Shown: positions 49,950-63,862, numbered from the stretch's first letter. The stretch: DNA of 64,000 nt from Aculops lycopersici (GCA_015350385.1 WNKI01000001.1:8251599-8315598); one strand, 5' to 3'. The notes: a model not told the origin generated them from the sequence alone. Program-made: numbers and translations.

Positions 49950-52931
49950 TAACGACCAGCTCGCCGATCAGCTGATTTTTGCAACTATTCTAAAGCAGAT
50001 GGGAGCTCCATTTTCCTCGTTCGACGCTCGGCGACCAAAATGCATCTTGTCATAAACTCGGATAAAACAAACTCCCACTCATTGCAAGTCGCCGGCCTTT
50101 AGACATAATAATCCGATACCAAGACCAAGTTGCGACCACGACGAGAGAGGCAATGGGAATTACATCATACACTTTGTGTGAATCAAATTACTCTTTGTAG
50201 ACGAGACAAAAGGTTTGTTTTCTTTAATTAATGTCGCCTAACAGAATGGCAAAACAATGAGCGCAGTGTATGCCCCAGCACGTCGCTAGGCGCAGCACAA
50301 ATCTTGGCCCCTCAATCAGCCGTTCAATCTGAAGATTTCGCAAAGGGCATAGCCACGTGGTACACATGTATCACAAGTGAGCCCGCTGCTGCAGATGGCG
50401 TCGATATATACTGTAATTTGATGGCGGGAATGAGATTGTAATTTGGAACAACAGGAACACAAAACAACGGCAACTTGTTGATTGGGATAAAGTTATTATC
50501 GTTATCGTTATTTTTGTTTACCCTTCTCTCTGCGCTCTTCCCATGAGCCCTCCTTTAAGTTCAAGAGAAAGCAGTTTATTTAGACTCCAATTACTAGTTA
50601 GATTTCCTGTGTGTCAATCAGAGAAAAATTCGAGGTTAAACTCTGGCATCAGACTCTCGATCGCTTGATTGAGAGACAGCTAGTCGAACAGGTGGAGGAC
50701 AAGCAACAGGTGAGAGTGGGGGTCGGAAAATCTAGTTAACAATTGGCTAGTTGACTTGTTGGTGAGCTACTTTAGTGTAGAATGGGGGAAGGGAGAGTGA
50801 CGTCAAATTGATGGCTAGATTTACAAGGAAAACTGGAAGCGGTGGCAGCAACATTGGTAGCGCCACTTGCTCTAGCAACTACCTGTTGTTGTTTTTGATG
50901 CTGTGTGTATGTGTGCGGTATGTCGCATGTCACTCGTGTGTTAGAGAGAGAGTATGTTCACTGCGGCCAATAAGCCAACCATCCATTCAGCCACTTGTTG
51001 TTTCCTACTTCCAGTTCATCCGGCGTAACGAGCAGCAATAGCGGCAGTAGTAATTCTGTGGCGCTCGAATAGAATAGTGGCCAACAGTACAAGCAAGTGG
51101 CCAATCAATCGATCGATTGGCCGCTTGTTGCCTTCGGTGGCTTTTTTGAGGCGGCGGTAGCTGGAGGTTTCGCCAGCGACAGTGTAGGTGCAGCGTGTAG
51201 GAAGTGGAGCAGCCACTTGTTGCCCGCACCACCGCCAGTCCCGCCGCTACCTGCTACATTACAAGTCGCCAACTTCCACCACAAGTTCCACTTTGATTCC
51301 AATCAATCGATCAGTTGATTTGCAGCGAGCGCTTGCAGTTCCGGCCAACAAGTGGCTGGCTTACCAACTGACTGACTGGCTAGCTGGCGAAAGATCTCAT
51401 CGTCTCACATGCACCGGCCTTTAGAATCTAAAACCGAGTACTTGAAACTTCAGTTCAGTTTTGTTCTTTCCAGTTTATCTTGGCCAGTTTATTTGCTCAG
51501 CAAATTTTATGAACAAAATCTTGTGGCAACAGTAGAGATTTTCCAAGAGACCATCTAGCTGGAGTTTATATTTATATTTGCTGGAAAGCTAGTGATCGGG
51601 GTAGCAGTAGTTGTAGTAGTGAGATTAATGCCACATCGCGCCGCAAAATTCAGATGACAGCCAGTGAGCATCATTGACAACAAGAGGCAGTGTTAGCACG
51701 AAACAATAGACTTGGTGACTGCAACCATAACAACAGCAAGTGAGCGGGCGATCAAAATAAGCCTCCGCAATCTTTCTGAGTCAGAAACCGCCGACTAGCG
51801 TTTAGTTATTGTTGTAGATGGTGGTTGCGGCATCCAAATATAAAACGGCAGGCCATCGATGGCAGCCTTGGGAGCGATCAAATATTTAGGAGCTCACTGG
51901 GGCTCGTTTCAGTAATTGCTTTACTCTGATCAGTCGCAGGTAGATCTCCAGCTACGAAAAACTGCAGTCCTGGAACAGGAGTCCTGTGTACCTTTCGCCT
52001 GCAGTTTGGATCGAGAGTAACGCAGATGATTCAGATGAGAGCTGTAGCTGATGGACCCAGCGGCCAACTGCGAGCCGCCGCTACTGGCAAAATGAGTGGA
52101 ACTTGTTGTCAAGCTCGCTGCGGCTAGACCTCTGCCGCATGCATGTATCCTGCACCGAAAGTCAAGTTCCCCGTTAGTTGGTGAGTCGAGTGTAGTAGCA
52201 GCAGTAGCAGCAGCAGTGTGTCTACCACAGAGCGCAGTGGGCAAAGGTAACTTTGGAATACGAGGCAACGCGTTACTTGCGTCGGATTTTGCGCCGCCGT
52301 CGCCCCGATGCAACGGCGCCGATCGAGGCGCCCAACTATTGCGCTTGCGCCAAATGACCACAAATCTAAACGAAGATAATCCCTTCAGAAATAAGCGATA
52401 TTTCCCTTCCACCTACTTTGCAACGAGATAGAGCAATTTGTCTCCTCAACTATAGATAGAGATGAATTTCAGTTCAGACAACTGAACTACTTCCCACTTT
52501 TGCGAGGTTAATATCCCCGTAGCGTCGTGGTCGCGCTGACGTCGACATCACCATTTTGTCATTGTTATTGATCCTGTTTTTCTTTCGTGTGCCCCAATAA
52601 TCAGAGGGATACAAAACAAGTGACAACGAGCGAGAGTATCAGTTTTGAGCAGGTAACTCTGAAAGCTGGAAGGCAAACAAAAGCACAAAACAAAATTGGC
52701 ACCAGAATTTAAGGCACCTCACGACCACCAGTGCTCGCAGCGGCAGCAACAAGTGTCATTAGACCCACACACAGACAACAGAAAAACCCAAGTCTATTCG
52801 TCACACGCACAGACGCACATACAAAACACAAACACAGCGATATCAATCTGCGCGAGAAACATGCCAACGCTTTGCACCAGAACCAGAGTGACCAAGATTT
52901 TCGAGATTAGAACCAGGATCAAGACTAAAAC
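48831..52931. other. Non-coding region upstream of the CCR4-type deadenylase
   Basis: Outside the duplicated segment no gene is seen. It contains a CT-rich run at 49917-49943 and five GCCACTTG octamers (either strand) between 50863 and 51356. The last few hundred bases are CACA/CAA-rich and probably 5' UTR. Confidence 0.5.
49270..49805. repeat. Segmental duplication, copy 2
   Basis: Counterpart of 47850-48360. Together with the pseudogene it shows that a unit of gene plus about 0.8 kb upstream was duplicated in tandem and that the distal copy lost coding capacity. Confidence 0.85.
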
Positions 52932-55900
52932 ATGAGCCAGCGACGAAAAATCAACAAACCTCCCAATCTCCACCTGCGGAAGTCAACAAAAACCTCAAAC
53001 CCAATAGAAGGCGGCGAAGAGTTGCAGCGGCAACAGGGGACAAGTATATTATTTAACCAGACACCCTCCCAAAATAAACAAACAAACCCAAAAAGCCCAC
53101 TCGCCGTCGCCGCTGGTCAAAAAATGGCACAGCGCAGAGACACCACGAGCGCCACGAGACGCTCGTGGTCAATATCGGCGCCACCGCCGCTGCCACTTGT
53201 TGGCCGCGGTAAGAGTCATCCCAATGAACGTGCAAGTTTTATTGACACGTCTACCACGTTCCCCACAAATGCAAACACGAACACCGTCATGATTACCAAC
53301 ACTAAAACCAAACCAAATACCACCAATGCAAACACCAGCACCACGAGCTGGTCAATGAAAGTTAATTCTAATGCCAAGTTCCTCTGGTCGCCGAAACGGA
53401 AGCGTCACTTGCGAAAATGCGATCGAATGCTAAACATCAATTACTTTACCACATCTTTGCAAAATATAAACGCCACCTCAAATAACACTTCGAGTTCCAA
53501 AGTTAATTACAATAACGATAGTCGACAGGTTAATACCAATAACAAGTTCGAGAAGAAGAAGAATAACGAGGAAAACGATAGTTACACCAAGACAAGTTTG
53601 GAGTACGCGCGAGAATTTCCGTCCTTCCAACAACCACCCAGTAAGCCTCAGCAAAAGTCAATTAGAAGTTCCATTAGAACACTAAGCGAATCGAGTAGCA
53701 CCAGCAGCACCAATAGCGTAGATAGCACCAGCGTGACCAACATTTCTAACTTCAGTTTCGATAATTCAGATTGCGAAGACATGGCACCAGTTATGTCACT
53801 GCACTGCAAGCCAGGCGATAGAACAAGACCCTTCCGCAGGGGAATCCGCGCGAGCACCGGAAGTCGTCGCTCGAGAAAGAGAAATGCCGCTGCGAAAGCC
53901 AAAACAGCCAATGCCAATGCCACCAAGCCAGCTAAAGCCGAGCCCAAAGCCGAGCCCAAGGCCGAGTTAACCTTGCAACAGCGGTTCGATGAGATTGTCA
54001 ACAGGCTGAGCAAAACCCAAGAGGCCAGTTACAGGCTAAAAGTTTACAAGTTTCCCGAGAATGTCGACCAACTCCTGGCCACCGCTGTCCCCCGGCCACC
54101 TGTTAGACTTTGGGCGCCCACCTTGGACTTCATGATGGAGTGTGCTGAAAAGTATAGCCTCAACCATTCTGGCAACAACCAAATACAGAATCAACTCCAA
54201 CAACTGCAACAAAAACAATCTGTAAGGCGCTGCTCATTACCTCTTTTACCTAGCTACAAGTCATCGATGGAGCGGCCAGCCGAACAAGTGTTACAATTTC
54301 ACCAACAACTGCAAACCTCTCGCATCGAGGAGGACCCCGGCTCATTCACCACGATGAGCTACAATATCCTCTGCGATAGATCGGTGATTAACGATCGGTT
54401 TAGTTGTTGTCCAAAGTGGGCTCTGGATTGGGGATACAGGAGGCAGGTTATATTGGAGCAACTATTGGAATCCAATGCCGACGTGATTGCACTCCAAGAA
54501 TTGGAAGCCTCCCAGTATGAGCAATTCTTCAAGCCTCAATTGGCGATCTTGGGAAATTACGCTGGAATCTTTGAGCCTAAGTCTCGCTTCAAGTCCTTCG
54601 AGGCGCATCGACAGCCACGTGTTGACGGTTGCGCCATATTCTACAAGTACAACAAGTAAGTATCAGTAACACTAACCAATCTTATCTTCAACGATTGCTC
54701 CAATAATTAATGAACACGACAACTAACTAATTTAATCTCTCTTATCCAACTCCTACTAAAAACAAAACAACTCAAATATCACCTCAGGTTCAAACTAATC
54801 CAAAGCAACCTGTGCGAGTACGCGCAAATCTCAATGGCAAACTCGCAACAGGATTTCGCTGAGGCATTGCTGGATCGTGTTATGACCAAAGATAATATTG
54901 GATTGGCGGTAATACTAGAGTTTCGCCCTCAGGATGGCCACGAGTATCGAGTTCCATATGAGATTTATCATGCCAAAGGGGATAAATGCGACAAAGAGAT
55001 GGGATTCATCCACTCAGCTCGCACCTCGCTCAATGGCATCAATAGTTTGGGTGGCGGCATAGTCGACGAGCCCGAGGATTATATTAGGGGAGCAGGCGAG
55101 CCAATGTTCACTAACTCTAACTTTTACGGCAACAATAATGAGGACGAGGATGATTGGTGCAAATTTGAATACAAAAAAGACAAAAACAAAAATCTAAATA
55201 TTAAGAGTGATCCAAGGAATAGGATATTAGTTTGCAACACTCACCTTCATTGGGGCGCCGACTGTAGTGATGTCAAGATAATCCAAACCATTATGCTTAT
55301 GAATGAACTCAAAAAGATTGCTCGTGAACAAGCCATGGAAAGATTTAAACAATTATTGGCCTTGAGGTTACGTCAATCTGGATACACCAAACTTCAAGTT
55401 AAGAAATATTTCTCACTTCATTCTGTCAGCATAAATGAGCAAGCCCTAGGGGAATCGGAGCAAATGATGCCACTTGTCCTCTTGGGCGACTTCAACTCAA
55501 AGCCCGACTCGGCAGTCATTGAGTTTTTAAACAATGGGCAAATGTACAACAAACACCATGATTTCAAGAAACTCAACTACATGTATCTCATGAATTCCCT
55601 ATCGAATTCAAATCGCCGACTGCAGCCAAACCAAAGGGACTTTGCCTATTGTGGGCTCAGTTCAATGCGGCGCCTCTCAACCCCGGCCGACGATTATTAC
55701 ATTCGAGGCGGACAAAGCAAATCTAGTGGGTCGAGGAAGAACTCAATCAATAGTGGGAGTAGCAGTGATGTCGACTCGGCAACAGGTGGCAGCAAAAAGA
55801 AGAACAAAGACAATAGCAAAAACAAGGCCAAAACTCAATCACCACAACAACAAGCTACCGTGGTGGTCAAGGCTACTTTGTCGAACACTTCCGACTACTC

Positions 55901-56552
55901 CTCGGATTCCACGGAGGATGCTCACGACGACGGTTTGCAAACACCAACACCACCACCACCGCCACCACCAGCACCAACACGACGACGATCCACTCGCTCG
56001 CCGGTGTCACCTGTCGAGGTCACCTGTGAGCAAGTTCAAGCGGCATTGCAAAAATCAATGGAAGAAAAGAAGAAGAGAACCGAGCAAGCGGCTAAGGACA
56101 AATTGGAGGCCGAGAAACGTCTATTGCGAGTGGCTCCATTAACTCACTACTACCATCCGTTCAACTTGGCCAGTGCCTATGCGCCAAACTTGATGAAATA
56201 CACCAACTACAGCCAAATCTTCAAGGAAACCATCGACTATGTCTACTATACTCAGGACAAACTCCAAGCTTTGGGTCGCCTCTCATCCGTGGACCTAGAG
56301 GATTGGTTTGTGGCAAACAACATCCAGGGCCTACCTCAACCATACCTGCCCTCCGACCACCTGCCACTAATGGTGCGCTTCCGTTTGAACAACTTCTATC
56401 CAGACCTCAATCTGGTGCCTGATGACGAGCACAAGCCGAGGCCTAAGAAGAGGAACCTCATTAAGAGAATTGGCAAACCATTAAAGAATCACACCAAATC
56501 TAACTCCGGCAAAGACAACCGCAAGAAGTCTCGTGCCGCCAGGGGATATTAA
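52932..56552 (+). CDS. CCR4/CNOT6-type deadenylase with enlarged N-terminus and loop insertions
   Basis: Two exons (52932-54655, 54788-56552) give 1162 residues. An in-frame TAA at 52926 precedes the ATG. The EEP nuclease domain starts near residue 470: FTTMSYNILC, PKWALDWGYRRQVI, catalytic LQELE, RVDGCAIF, then after the intron MANSQ...VMTKDNIGLAVILE, CNTHLHWG, LGDFNSKPDS, YTNYSQIFKETIDYVYY and SDHLPLM. All catalytic positions (Glu, Asn, Asp, His) are present. CCR4 removes mRNA poly(A) tails in the CCR4-NOT complex. Human CNOT6 has about 557 residues and an N-terminal leucine-rich repeat. Here the first 470 residues are Ser/Asn/Lys-rich with no LRR, and two loops are expanded (about 100 residues near 620-720, about 160 near 860-1020). 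Nocturnin and PDE12 fit the motifs less well. Confidence 0.92.
54656..54787 (+). other. Intron of the CCR4-type deadenylase gene (132 bp, phase 2)
   Basis: GTAAGT donor at 54656 and CCTCAG acceptor ending at 54787. Splicing makes aa|g (Lys) and continues into FKLIQSNLCEYAQISMANSQ, the conserved continuation of the EEP domain. Confidence 0.95.
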
Positions 56553-59500
56553 GTTAAGCATGCAAAAACCACTTGTCGTGTCCACGTGTCGCTCACTTTC
56601 TTTATACTTTCGGTCTCTCTTCTCACTATCTCATCGATGATTTACAAGAGATAAATTAGCTTGATATTCATTCGATTATTCCAATCTTTCCTAACAAAAA
56701 CCAGGTGGCGCAGCGTCTCCTTGGTGGCAGCAACTCTCTATCCCGCGGCAGTAAATCTCACTTCGTTCAAAAGCGCAGCGCCCATCCGCTAAGCATCACG
56801 GGCGAACCTGTAGAGTCGAGATGCTAATTAAACCTGCAGCGGCTCCAACTTTTGGGTAATAATCTACTACTACTACTAATACTGCCATTTCTGCTTCAGC
56901 CGCCACCAGAAAGGCCCACCGAATTGGGCGGCCTTCCTCCTTCAACTAAAACTATTGACTACCGGCTAGTTGCTGCCAGATCAAAAACGTTACTTTAATT
57001 GCCGCCTCCTATCCATTGGATTATTATTATTATTATTATTATCATACAGAAATCCTCTAGGATTCTGACTTTACGACTTTCTCTCGCTCTGTCTTTTTCT
57101 CCACTGACCATGAAAGCTACCGAGAAATCGGCGGTCTTTTGAGTTCGTCTTGTTGTATATTAGGGAACTAGAAGTTAGCGCACGACTGCTGGGTATCCGA
57201 TTGCCTTTCACATCCTCGAGTCTATTGAATTTGGTTGCTCATCTAGCGGCCACTTGACCAGAGAGCAATTTGAACCTAATGAAGCGGCAACAACAAACCT
57301 TCACCTGGCAACTCGACGTCCAGTTGTCGCCTCGAGCGCCTAACACAACAAGGTTTTTCTGATCTCCGATTCGATGGTGGAATACTTTTAGTGGCGGTTT
57401 CTCAATAAACTTAACTAGACTACACTAGACTCGACTCGACCAGAAGTTCCGTCGCCTCGGGCGAGTGGTGACAATTTACGACGAGCCCTCTGGCGCTTGT
57501 CGTCAAGTTTATGCTCATCTAATCCTGCGACCGTTTTTTGCTGCCTTTAAATCTCGAACTTAAACTTCAATGAGCTCCAATAATCCACCGACTCAACTCG
57601 ACTTGACCTCGGCGCAGAGAGATGGAGTCGAAGAATCAGAAGAAGGAGCAAGTTTTAGTTCATGTCCATGTCAAAGGAGGCGGCTAACTTTGGGCGGCAT
57701 CCTTTTGTCTCGCCCGTTTACTAGATACTAGCTAGCTAGCTAGCTGGTAGCTCTCTATCTAGCGAGGGAGTAGCCAAGTGAGGAAAAAAGTCGACTAGCT
57801 GGCGAAATTTTAGACGATTAGATTGAGAGGCAATCAAAAATTTGTAGCGTTAAAAATGAATACTAATGCTAATGACTATGCCTCTCTCTCTCTCTCTCTT
57901 CGTCTCATCTTACGCTTCGCTATTCCTGTTGCCACCAACATTATTATTATTACGATTACTATCTCTATTTACTTTATGAAAACTTGCGCCTAAAAACTCG
58001 ACCGACGAGACGCAAGGAACAAGCTTGCTACAAAGTCAAGCTCAGAGTCAAAGTTCCAAAAGGCTAGTCAACGAAGTGGACGTAATTTTTATTGGCCAAC
58101 TTTTCTTTCTGTAAATGCGCGCGCCACCATCACACTTCCTAGTCGCTTTTTCTCAGCCCACTTCAGGAGCAACAGAATTGATTCTCTAATTCCCGCCCCA
58201 GTACACGGAAACTGAGTAATGATGCAAAATTCAATGAGTTTGCTCGTTTAGCTTGAATTTTAGCTTTAAATTTGAACTAGAATTGACTTTTCGCCCCCGC
58301 AAAACTTCCGCCGCGGAAAGGATCAATCCTGCAGGCTAATTTTAGTCAATCTCTCTCTCTCTCTCTCGTTCTCTGCGACTGCTTCCAACTATTTGGTAGG
58401 TTACGGCTCGGCGCCTGACCGACATCATCACCTGACAGTGGGATTGTTGAAAAAGAGCATCCATCTAGCTGCATGCGCTATGAGCATGCAAGTTAATCGA
58501 CTTGACTGGATCTTCTCTCTCGCAAAGAACGGCTATCAATCAATCGACTCGCCGGCCGACGAGTTGATTGTTGAACAAGACACACAACGACAGACATGAC
58601 TTTTTTGTGTTCCTCCTTTTTCGTCAAAAGGGGCCCACAAATTTACTCTAAAGCTAACGTCTTGGCAAAGCAAACGAGCTGGAGGCAAACGAAGAGATTT
58701 ATATGGGAATTTGTCTCGAGATTTTGTGCGCCACGATGATGACTTCGTGAGAATCCAAAGAAGCTCTCTCTTCTCGTTGGCTTTTTGGTTTTATTTGAAG
58801 ACTAAAGTAGAGGGAAGAAAGTGACAATTTTCCGCTTGTTCGTCGTTTGCTCGCTTGGCCAGCAAACAATTTGATTACTATTACGTAAAAGCAGATTTTC
58901 TGCCACAATCAAAAAAGAACAGCACGTATTTTGTTACACTTCTCCGTCTGCCTCGCCTTTTTGTCCCCCGATTCGCGGGTCGTTTGTTGTCAGCGGCTAG
59001 CGATGAACTGGTTCCTTGGCGCGGGACAAAGAGAAATATGAAGTAGAGCAGATTGAAGAAAAGAAGAAAGAGAAGGCAAATCTCTTCTATTTCGCGCCTC
59101 GAGTTCCGAGTTTTAAGTCACAGGACTCTTCTCGCTCGACTTGCGACGATACTATTGCTATTATTATGCAACACAACAAAACAGAGGTCTCTATTGCGAG
59201 TCATGGGCCAAAAAGTGGCCAAAGTGGGCCACTCTTTGATGATTCAAGAATTCCATCTGTCGCCTCGACGCTTGGGGTCAAGTTTTGCCTCGTTGATTTG
59301 TGGCTACTGTATGGGTAGATGGGAGATTTGCATGCTATCTGGCGCCGAAAAGTTTGTCGCACCATCCATCTATCCTCTGGAATTGAGCGGCCGGGACGAT
59401 TGCTTCTTTTGTGGCCACGACAAGAGGCGGTTGGTCGGTCAATTGTACCTGCCACTTGTCCCCCTGTTACGTCACACGTCGGCGCTGTCGGCGCAATCGT

Positions 59501-60244
59501 CGTCGTCGTCGGCAATAGCAGCAGCGGCAGCGGCAACTAAAATTTCAAATGGAATGGAAACTCCCACTTTTCTCACACGAAACACAATCACACGAAAAGC
59601 GCTCGCTAGCGTCCAGCCGATAGGTAGGCCAAACTAAACTTCCCCTGTTTCAATTGTCACCATCACCAATGGACCAAATTGAACCGTTTGGAGCGAGCGC
59701 TAAGTGGTAGGCGTGGCAATGGACTAACACCAACCACAACAAGCCGCCCTCTTGTCCCCTAATTACATCATGTCCGTTGCGCGGCAAAGTGTCACCTGCG
59801 CTTTGTTGTCTCGTTTCAAGTTTCGCTAATGTCACTCGAATGTCGAGCACAAAAGTTGCCGCAGCCACTTGTTGTGGCCGCTGCGCGATGATCGCGCGTT
59901 GTCATCGCGATGATCGCATGTCGACTTCTATTAGCCTATTCCTTTTCTGCTGTACTAGTTTGTCGAGTTTCGATGGAGACCGAAACCGATTTGAAAATTT
60001 AACCAACTTTAATATGACAGCAACCACTACCACGACGCAACAACCTGACGCAAGTTTCCTCGATTGGAAACGCCTAGCAAGCGACTGGTGCGGAGTGAGG
60101 CGAAATTGGCCACTCCGATTCGGTGGAGCAGAACGGAGACTTATCGTGCTGACTGTTTGCTTGGCGTTAATCGAGTTGAGACATAGATATTTACTAGCCA
60201 GAAAGTCGATTGGCTGATTTATGGCCGTCAACTGGCAGTTGGTA

Positions 60245-60278
60245 GTGGGATATACAGAATACGCTCTGTATATTCCAC
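60245..60278. other. Hairpin, 13-bp stem
   Basis: GTGGGATATACAG / CTGTATATTCCAC around an 8-nt loop; one G-T pair in an otherwise perfect stem. Confidence 0.55.
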
Positions 60279-61060
60279 TGGCCGGTTATTTGGATTGGGG
60301 CCAAATGGGCAGGCAAGTCGATTTGTTTGCCGCTGCTACTGCTGAGTCAGACTTGCTTGCTATTCATGATAAAAGAAACAAAAAGAGTCACTCTCTCTCT
60401 CTCTCTCTCAGTTGCTCACTTGACTAACTATAGATAGTGGGAAGAAGCAGTCGGCGCTCATATTTGCCGTTTGCCTACCAACTGGTAGCTCCTATCAAGA
60501 GTTTGCATGATACAAACACAAGTCGGGCTACTTTATGAAGCATGAAATTGTGCCACTTCCTCTGAAACAGACGACCGGCGACTAGCGACGATTAAACGGA
60601 ACTGACTCGTAACAGGAGCTTCGATTTATATTTACATGCTCGCGACTTGCTTGGTGTAGTCTGGGTTGTGGCAGGCAAAGTGAGCAGGCAACGCGAAGCA
60701 AGTGGACACTCAGCTCTTTCCGTTGCAATGTTTTGTGTTGGACGCACAGACACAAGATACGAGGCAAGTGAGCAATTGATCGCCTCCCAGCAGCTTAATT
60801 AAATCTTGTGCGCGTTGCGCGAGTCGATTGTTACTTCGAGCTTCGGTTGCTCACTTGCTTGTGTCTTTTTTCGCCTGTGCACCGCCACCATAAACATAAT
60901 ACACTCACACTAAAGCCAGAGTCATGGGCAAACTCAATCGCCTGGCAACCAGAAGTTGCTCTCCCTCCTCTCTCTCTCTCTCTTGGATTCTTCGAATCGG
61001 CCGGCCACGCGAGCCAAGTGGCCGAAAGCAAAAGAGAGCTGGACTTACGAGAGAACGAGA

Positions 61061-61080
61061 ATATATATATATATATATAT
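61061..61080. repeat. (AT)10 microsatellite
   Basis: Ten uninterrupted AT units. Confidence 0.9.
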
Positions 61081-62408
61081 GCGGCAGGCAAAAGCGAGCG
61101 GCAAGTGCGCAACGCATAATACTTGTCATCATAAAGTTCAATTATGGCCAACAGTTGCTATGTCTTTTGACTCGGTCCTCTGTTGCGCTCACTCGCGACT
61201 CTCGAGTTGATCAGTTTGTCGCTCTTTTTGGAAACGTTTGCTCCAACTCCAAATCCAAATTCGAATCTGTCCCTCGAAAGCCGACGATTTTTTGGTTGCT
61301 AACTAAAATTTTAACTTGCAAAAACCATTCCTCGTCTTGTGTTTAGGCGGAACCAGCGGCGACTGTTGAATTAAGCAAAAACTTGGCTATAAGGTGAAAC
61401 GAGGTGACACTTGTCGATTGCCCTGTCAAAGTTTAGCCACGGCGGCGGCTCAAGTTTTCGGTGAGTTTCTTCTCCTCTTCCTCGCAATTTTCAGCTTTTG
61501 CCTCAAAACACGAATCCTGCAAAAAGCTCAAGTTTATTATCCACTTTTGTGCCAACTCAAAGTTTCTGTCTCTCTCTCTCTGGCCTGCGCTTTGGGGCGC
61601 ACTAATTAGATTTTATCGTTCACCTGGCCGCTAACGCTCCTCCGCTTCTTCTTCTTTCTTTTGCGGAGGGAGAGAAAAGTCATAAAAAGTTGCCAGTCGT
61701 CATCACGGTCACCGCCGGTTGCTCATCAGCGGAACTCAGCGCTCGCTCGCCACCGAGAATCAAAACTCTCAAAATGACGGCCACTTGCTGTTGCTTCAGT
61801 CTCGTTGCAGTCAAAACGGATGGTTGGTCGGCCGGTCGGCACATGATAATGGGCGACGACGACCACTACGACCATGACTGCGGCCATGAGAGGATAATAA
61901 TAGCATCAACTTTCCGCCTAAACCTCTCTCCAGCCCAGCCCAGTCCGACTGCAACTTCAACTGCAACTTCAGCTGACCGCAGCCGCCGCTGCGCGTTTCC
62001 CCTCAAGCATCAGGTAGCTACCCTTTCGACTCCTATATGATGTTTGTCGTTGCGTAACATCGTCTCAAGATTTGCAAAGGGAACACTCCGACAGGTGGTT
62101 GTGGTGGTGGCTATAGGCGCTCGATAGATGGGTTCAGTGACATAATGAGTCTCATCATTTAGTCGCTCACTCGCTCATGACGCATCGTCCATTTGGACGA
62201 CTTGCGACGTAACGTCTTACATAGACTCTCTTTGCGCGAAAAGAGCAACGACAGCAAGTGGCTTTGGAAGTGCGTGACGAGCGTGACAAAACTGTGTCCG
62301 CTTGATTGTCGCTAGAATCATCGGAGCTGGACAGTGGTTTTTCGGTTTTTTGGCCAGCGAGCAAAATGAAATGGCTAGCCTCACGACAAAGAATTGCAAC
62401 GACAATCT

Positions 62409-62438
62409 AGGAAGGCGGCGAGATATTGCCGCCTTCCT
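62409..62438. other. GC-rich hairpin, 11-bp perfect stem
   Basis: AGGAAGGCGGC / GCCGCCTTCCT around an 8-nt loop (GAGATATT). Confidence 0.55.
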
Positions 62439-63859
62439 TCAAAGTCATAAAGTTTTCTTCGACGGTCAAGCTGCAGTCGAAACCGCAACGATGTTACGAG
62501 GAAAACGACTACGCTGATTAATTCAATTTAATCAAATGGTCAGCCTCTCAATGTAAAGCGACACCAGGCGGCGCTCGCCTCTCAAATCGTGGTCGTGGCC
62601 GTCGTTGCTGACTACGTACAGCAGTACGAGTTTCAAAAGAGCAGCCGCAAGGTGGCCAGCGGCAAGTGGCCGCCGCTCGGTCCGATTCTCGGGTGTACAT
62701 TAATTGAGTGAACAACGCGTTGCTCATATCATCAGCCTTCAGTTTAGACTGCAAACCACTGAGCTCAATAGCTGGAGCAAAAGACACACACACACACAAT
62801 GGGAACATTAATAATCTAGCTGCTTTGGTTTTGCCTAAAGTCTCAGTGTTTATTGCGAGCATCCACTTAATGGCATTTCTCGCTTCGCCCTCGTTTTCCT
62901 TCTCCCTCCACTTGGTCCACAACCGAGACGACAGCCGAGCTTGCGGTCTTTCTGCTGGAGACTGTAGAGCAATACAAGTGCAAGTCCGACTCCAAGTTCA
63001 ACACAAAGCTAAGGGATTGGATTGCAAGCGGACACTAAAACGGGCCTAATGCCAGTGGGACAACCTCTTCTGTTAACGCCTTTAGTTGTCCCGTCCACTC
63101 GTTGGGTTATTCGATAAGAAAGCCAGCTAGCTGGCAAGCAAAACCGTTGCGGTTACATAACAATCAGAATCTGGTCGTCGGGCACAATGAACACAGACTC
63201 CAAGTAGCACGTGCTGCTGCTGCTGCTTCTGTTGCCATCGCCGCCACCGCCGCCACTTCCTTGCGCCGACTTCGCGAGCCAACTTCCGAGCAGCCGGAAG
63301 AGGTTGGTAATTGTAATCACGCGAGTGGCTTCGCTAGCGGGAACCGAACAAACTCGATACGAGCGCGAGGAAGGCGAGAGAGTAGCCAGCTAACTTGCAT
63401 AGCTAGCGAGCAAAACCACTGGCCAGTGTAACTCGATAGCCGGAGCGATTTCCGGTTGTCGAGGTTTCGGTGTATTTGCTATTGCGATTGCGATTGCGAT
63501 TGTAGAGATTGTGGGGAGAGCGGAGCAACCACAGAGCGAGCAACAACACCAACAACAGACGAAACACAATGGACTTTTGCGTCATTTCCATTAGTCATCT
63601 TGCGACTTCCAACTTTTATTCCATGCCATTCCGTTCCATTCCATTCTATTCTACTCCATCTTACGTCGCATTGCCTTACTTTGCGCGGAACAGCACTGCA
63701 ATGCGGCTATCGGCGAATCAAGCGATGATAGCATTACTCGAGAGTGGTAAGCTGAAAAAGTTGGTCAATCGGGAAACAGATCGCGCCACTCAGTTGCGCA
63801 GGAGCCACTAAGGCAGCGCCGGGGTTTTGGTTTTTAATTTCGCGGTGGCCAAGTGGCCG

Positions 63860-63862
<3 letters not shown>

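Noticed and set aside
52096..52431. Overlapping 100-160-codon frames on both strands
   Set aside because: Frames on both strands without conservation; most likely promoter or UTR of the deadenylase.
59053..59637. 194-codon + strand frame in the right-hand gene desert
   Set aside because: Composition is that of translated simple and GC-rich non-coding DNA, no domain, and competing frames on both strands are equally long.
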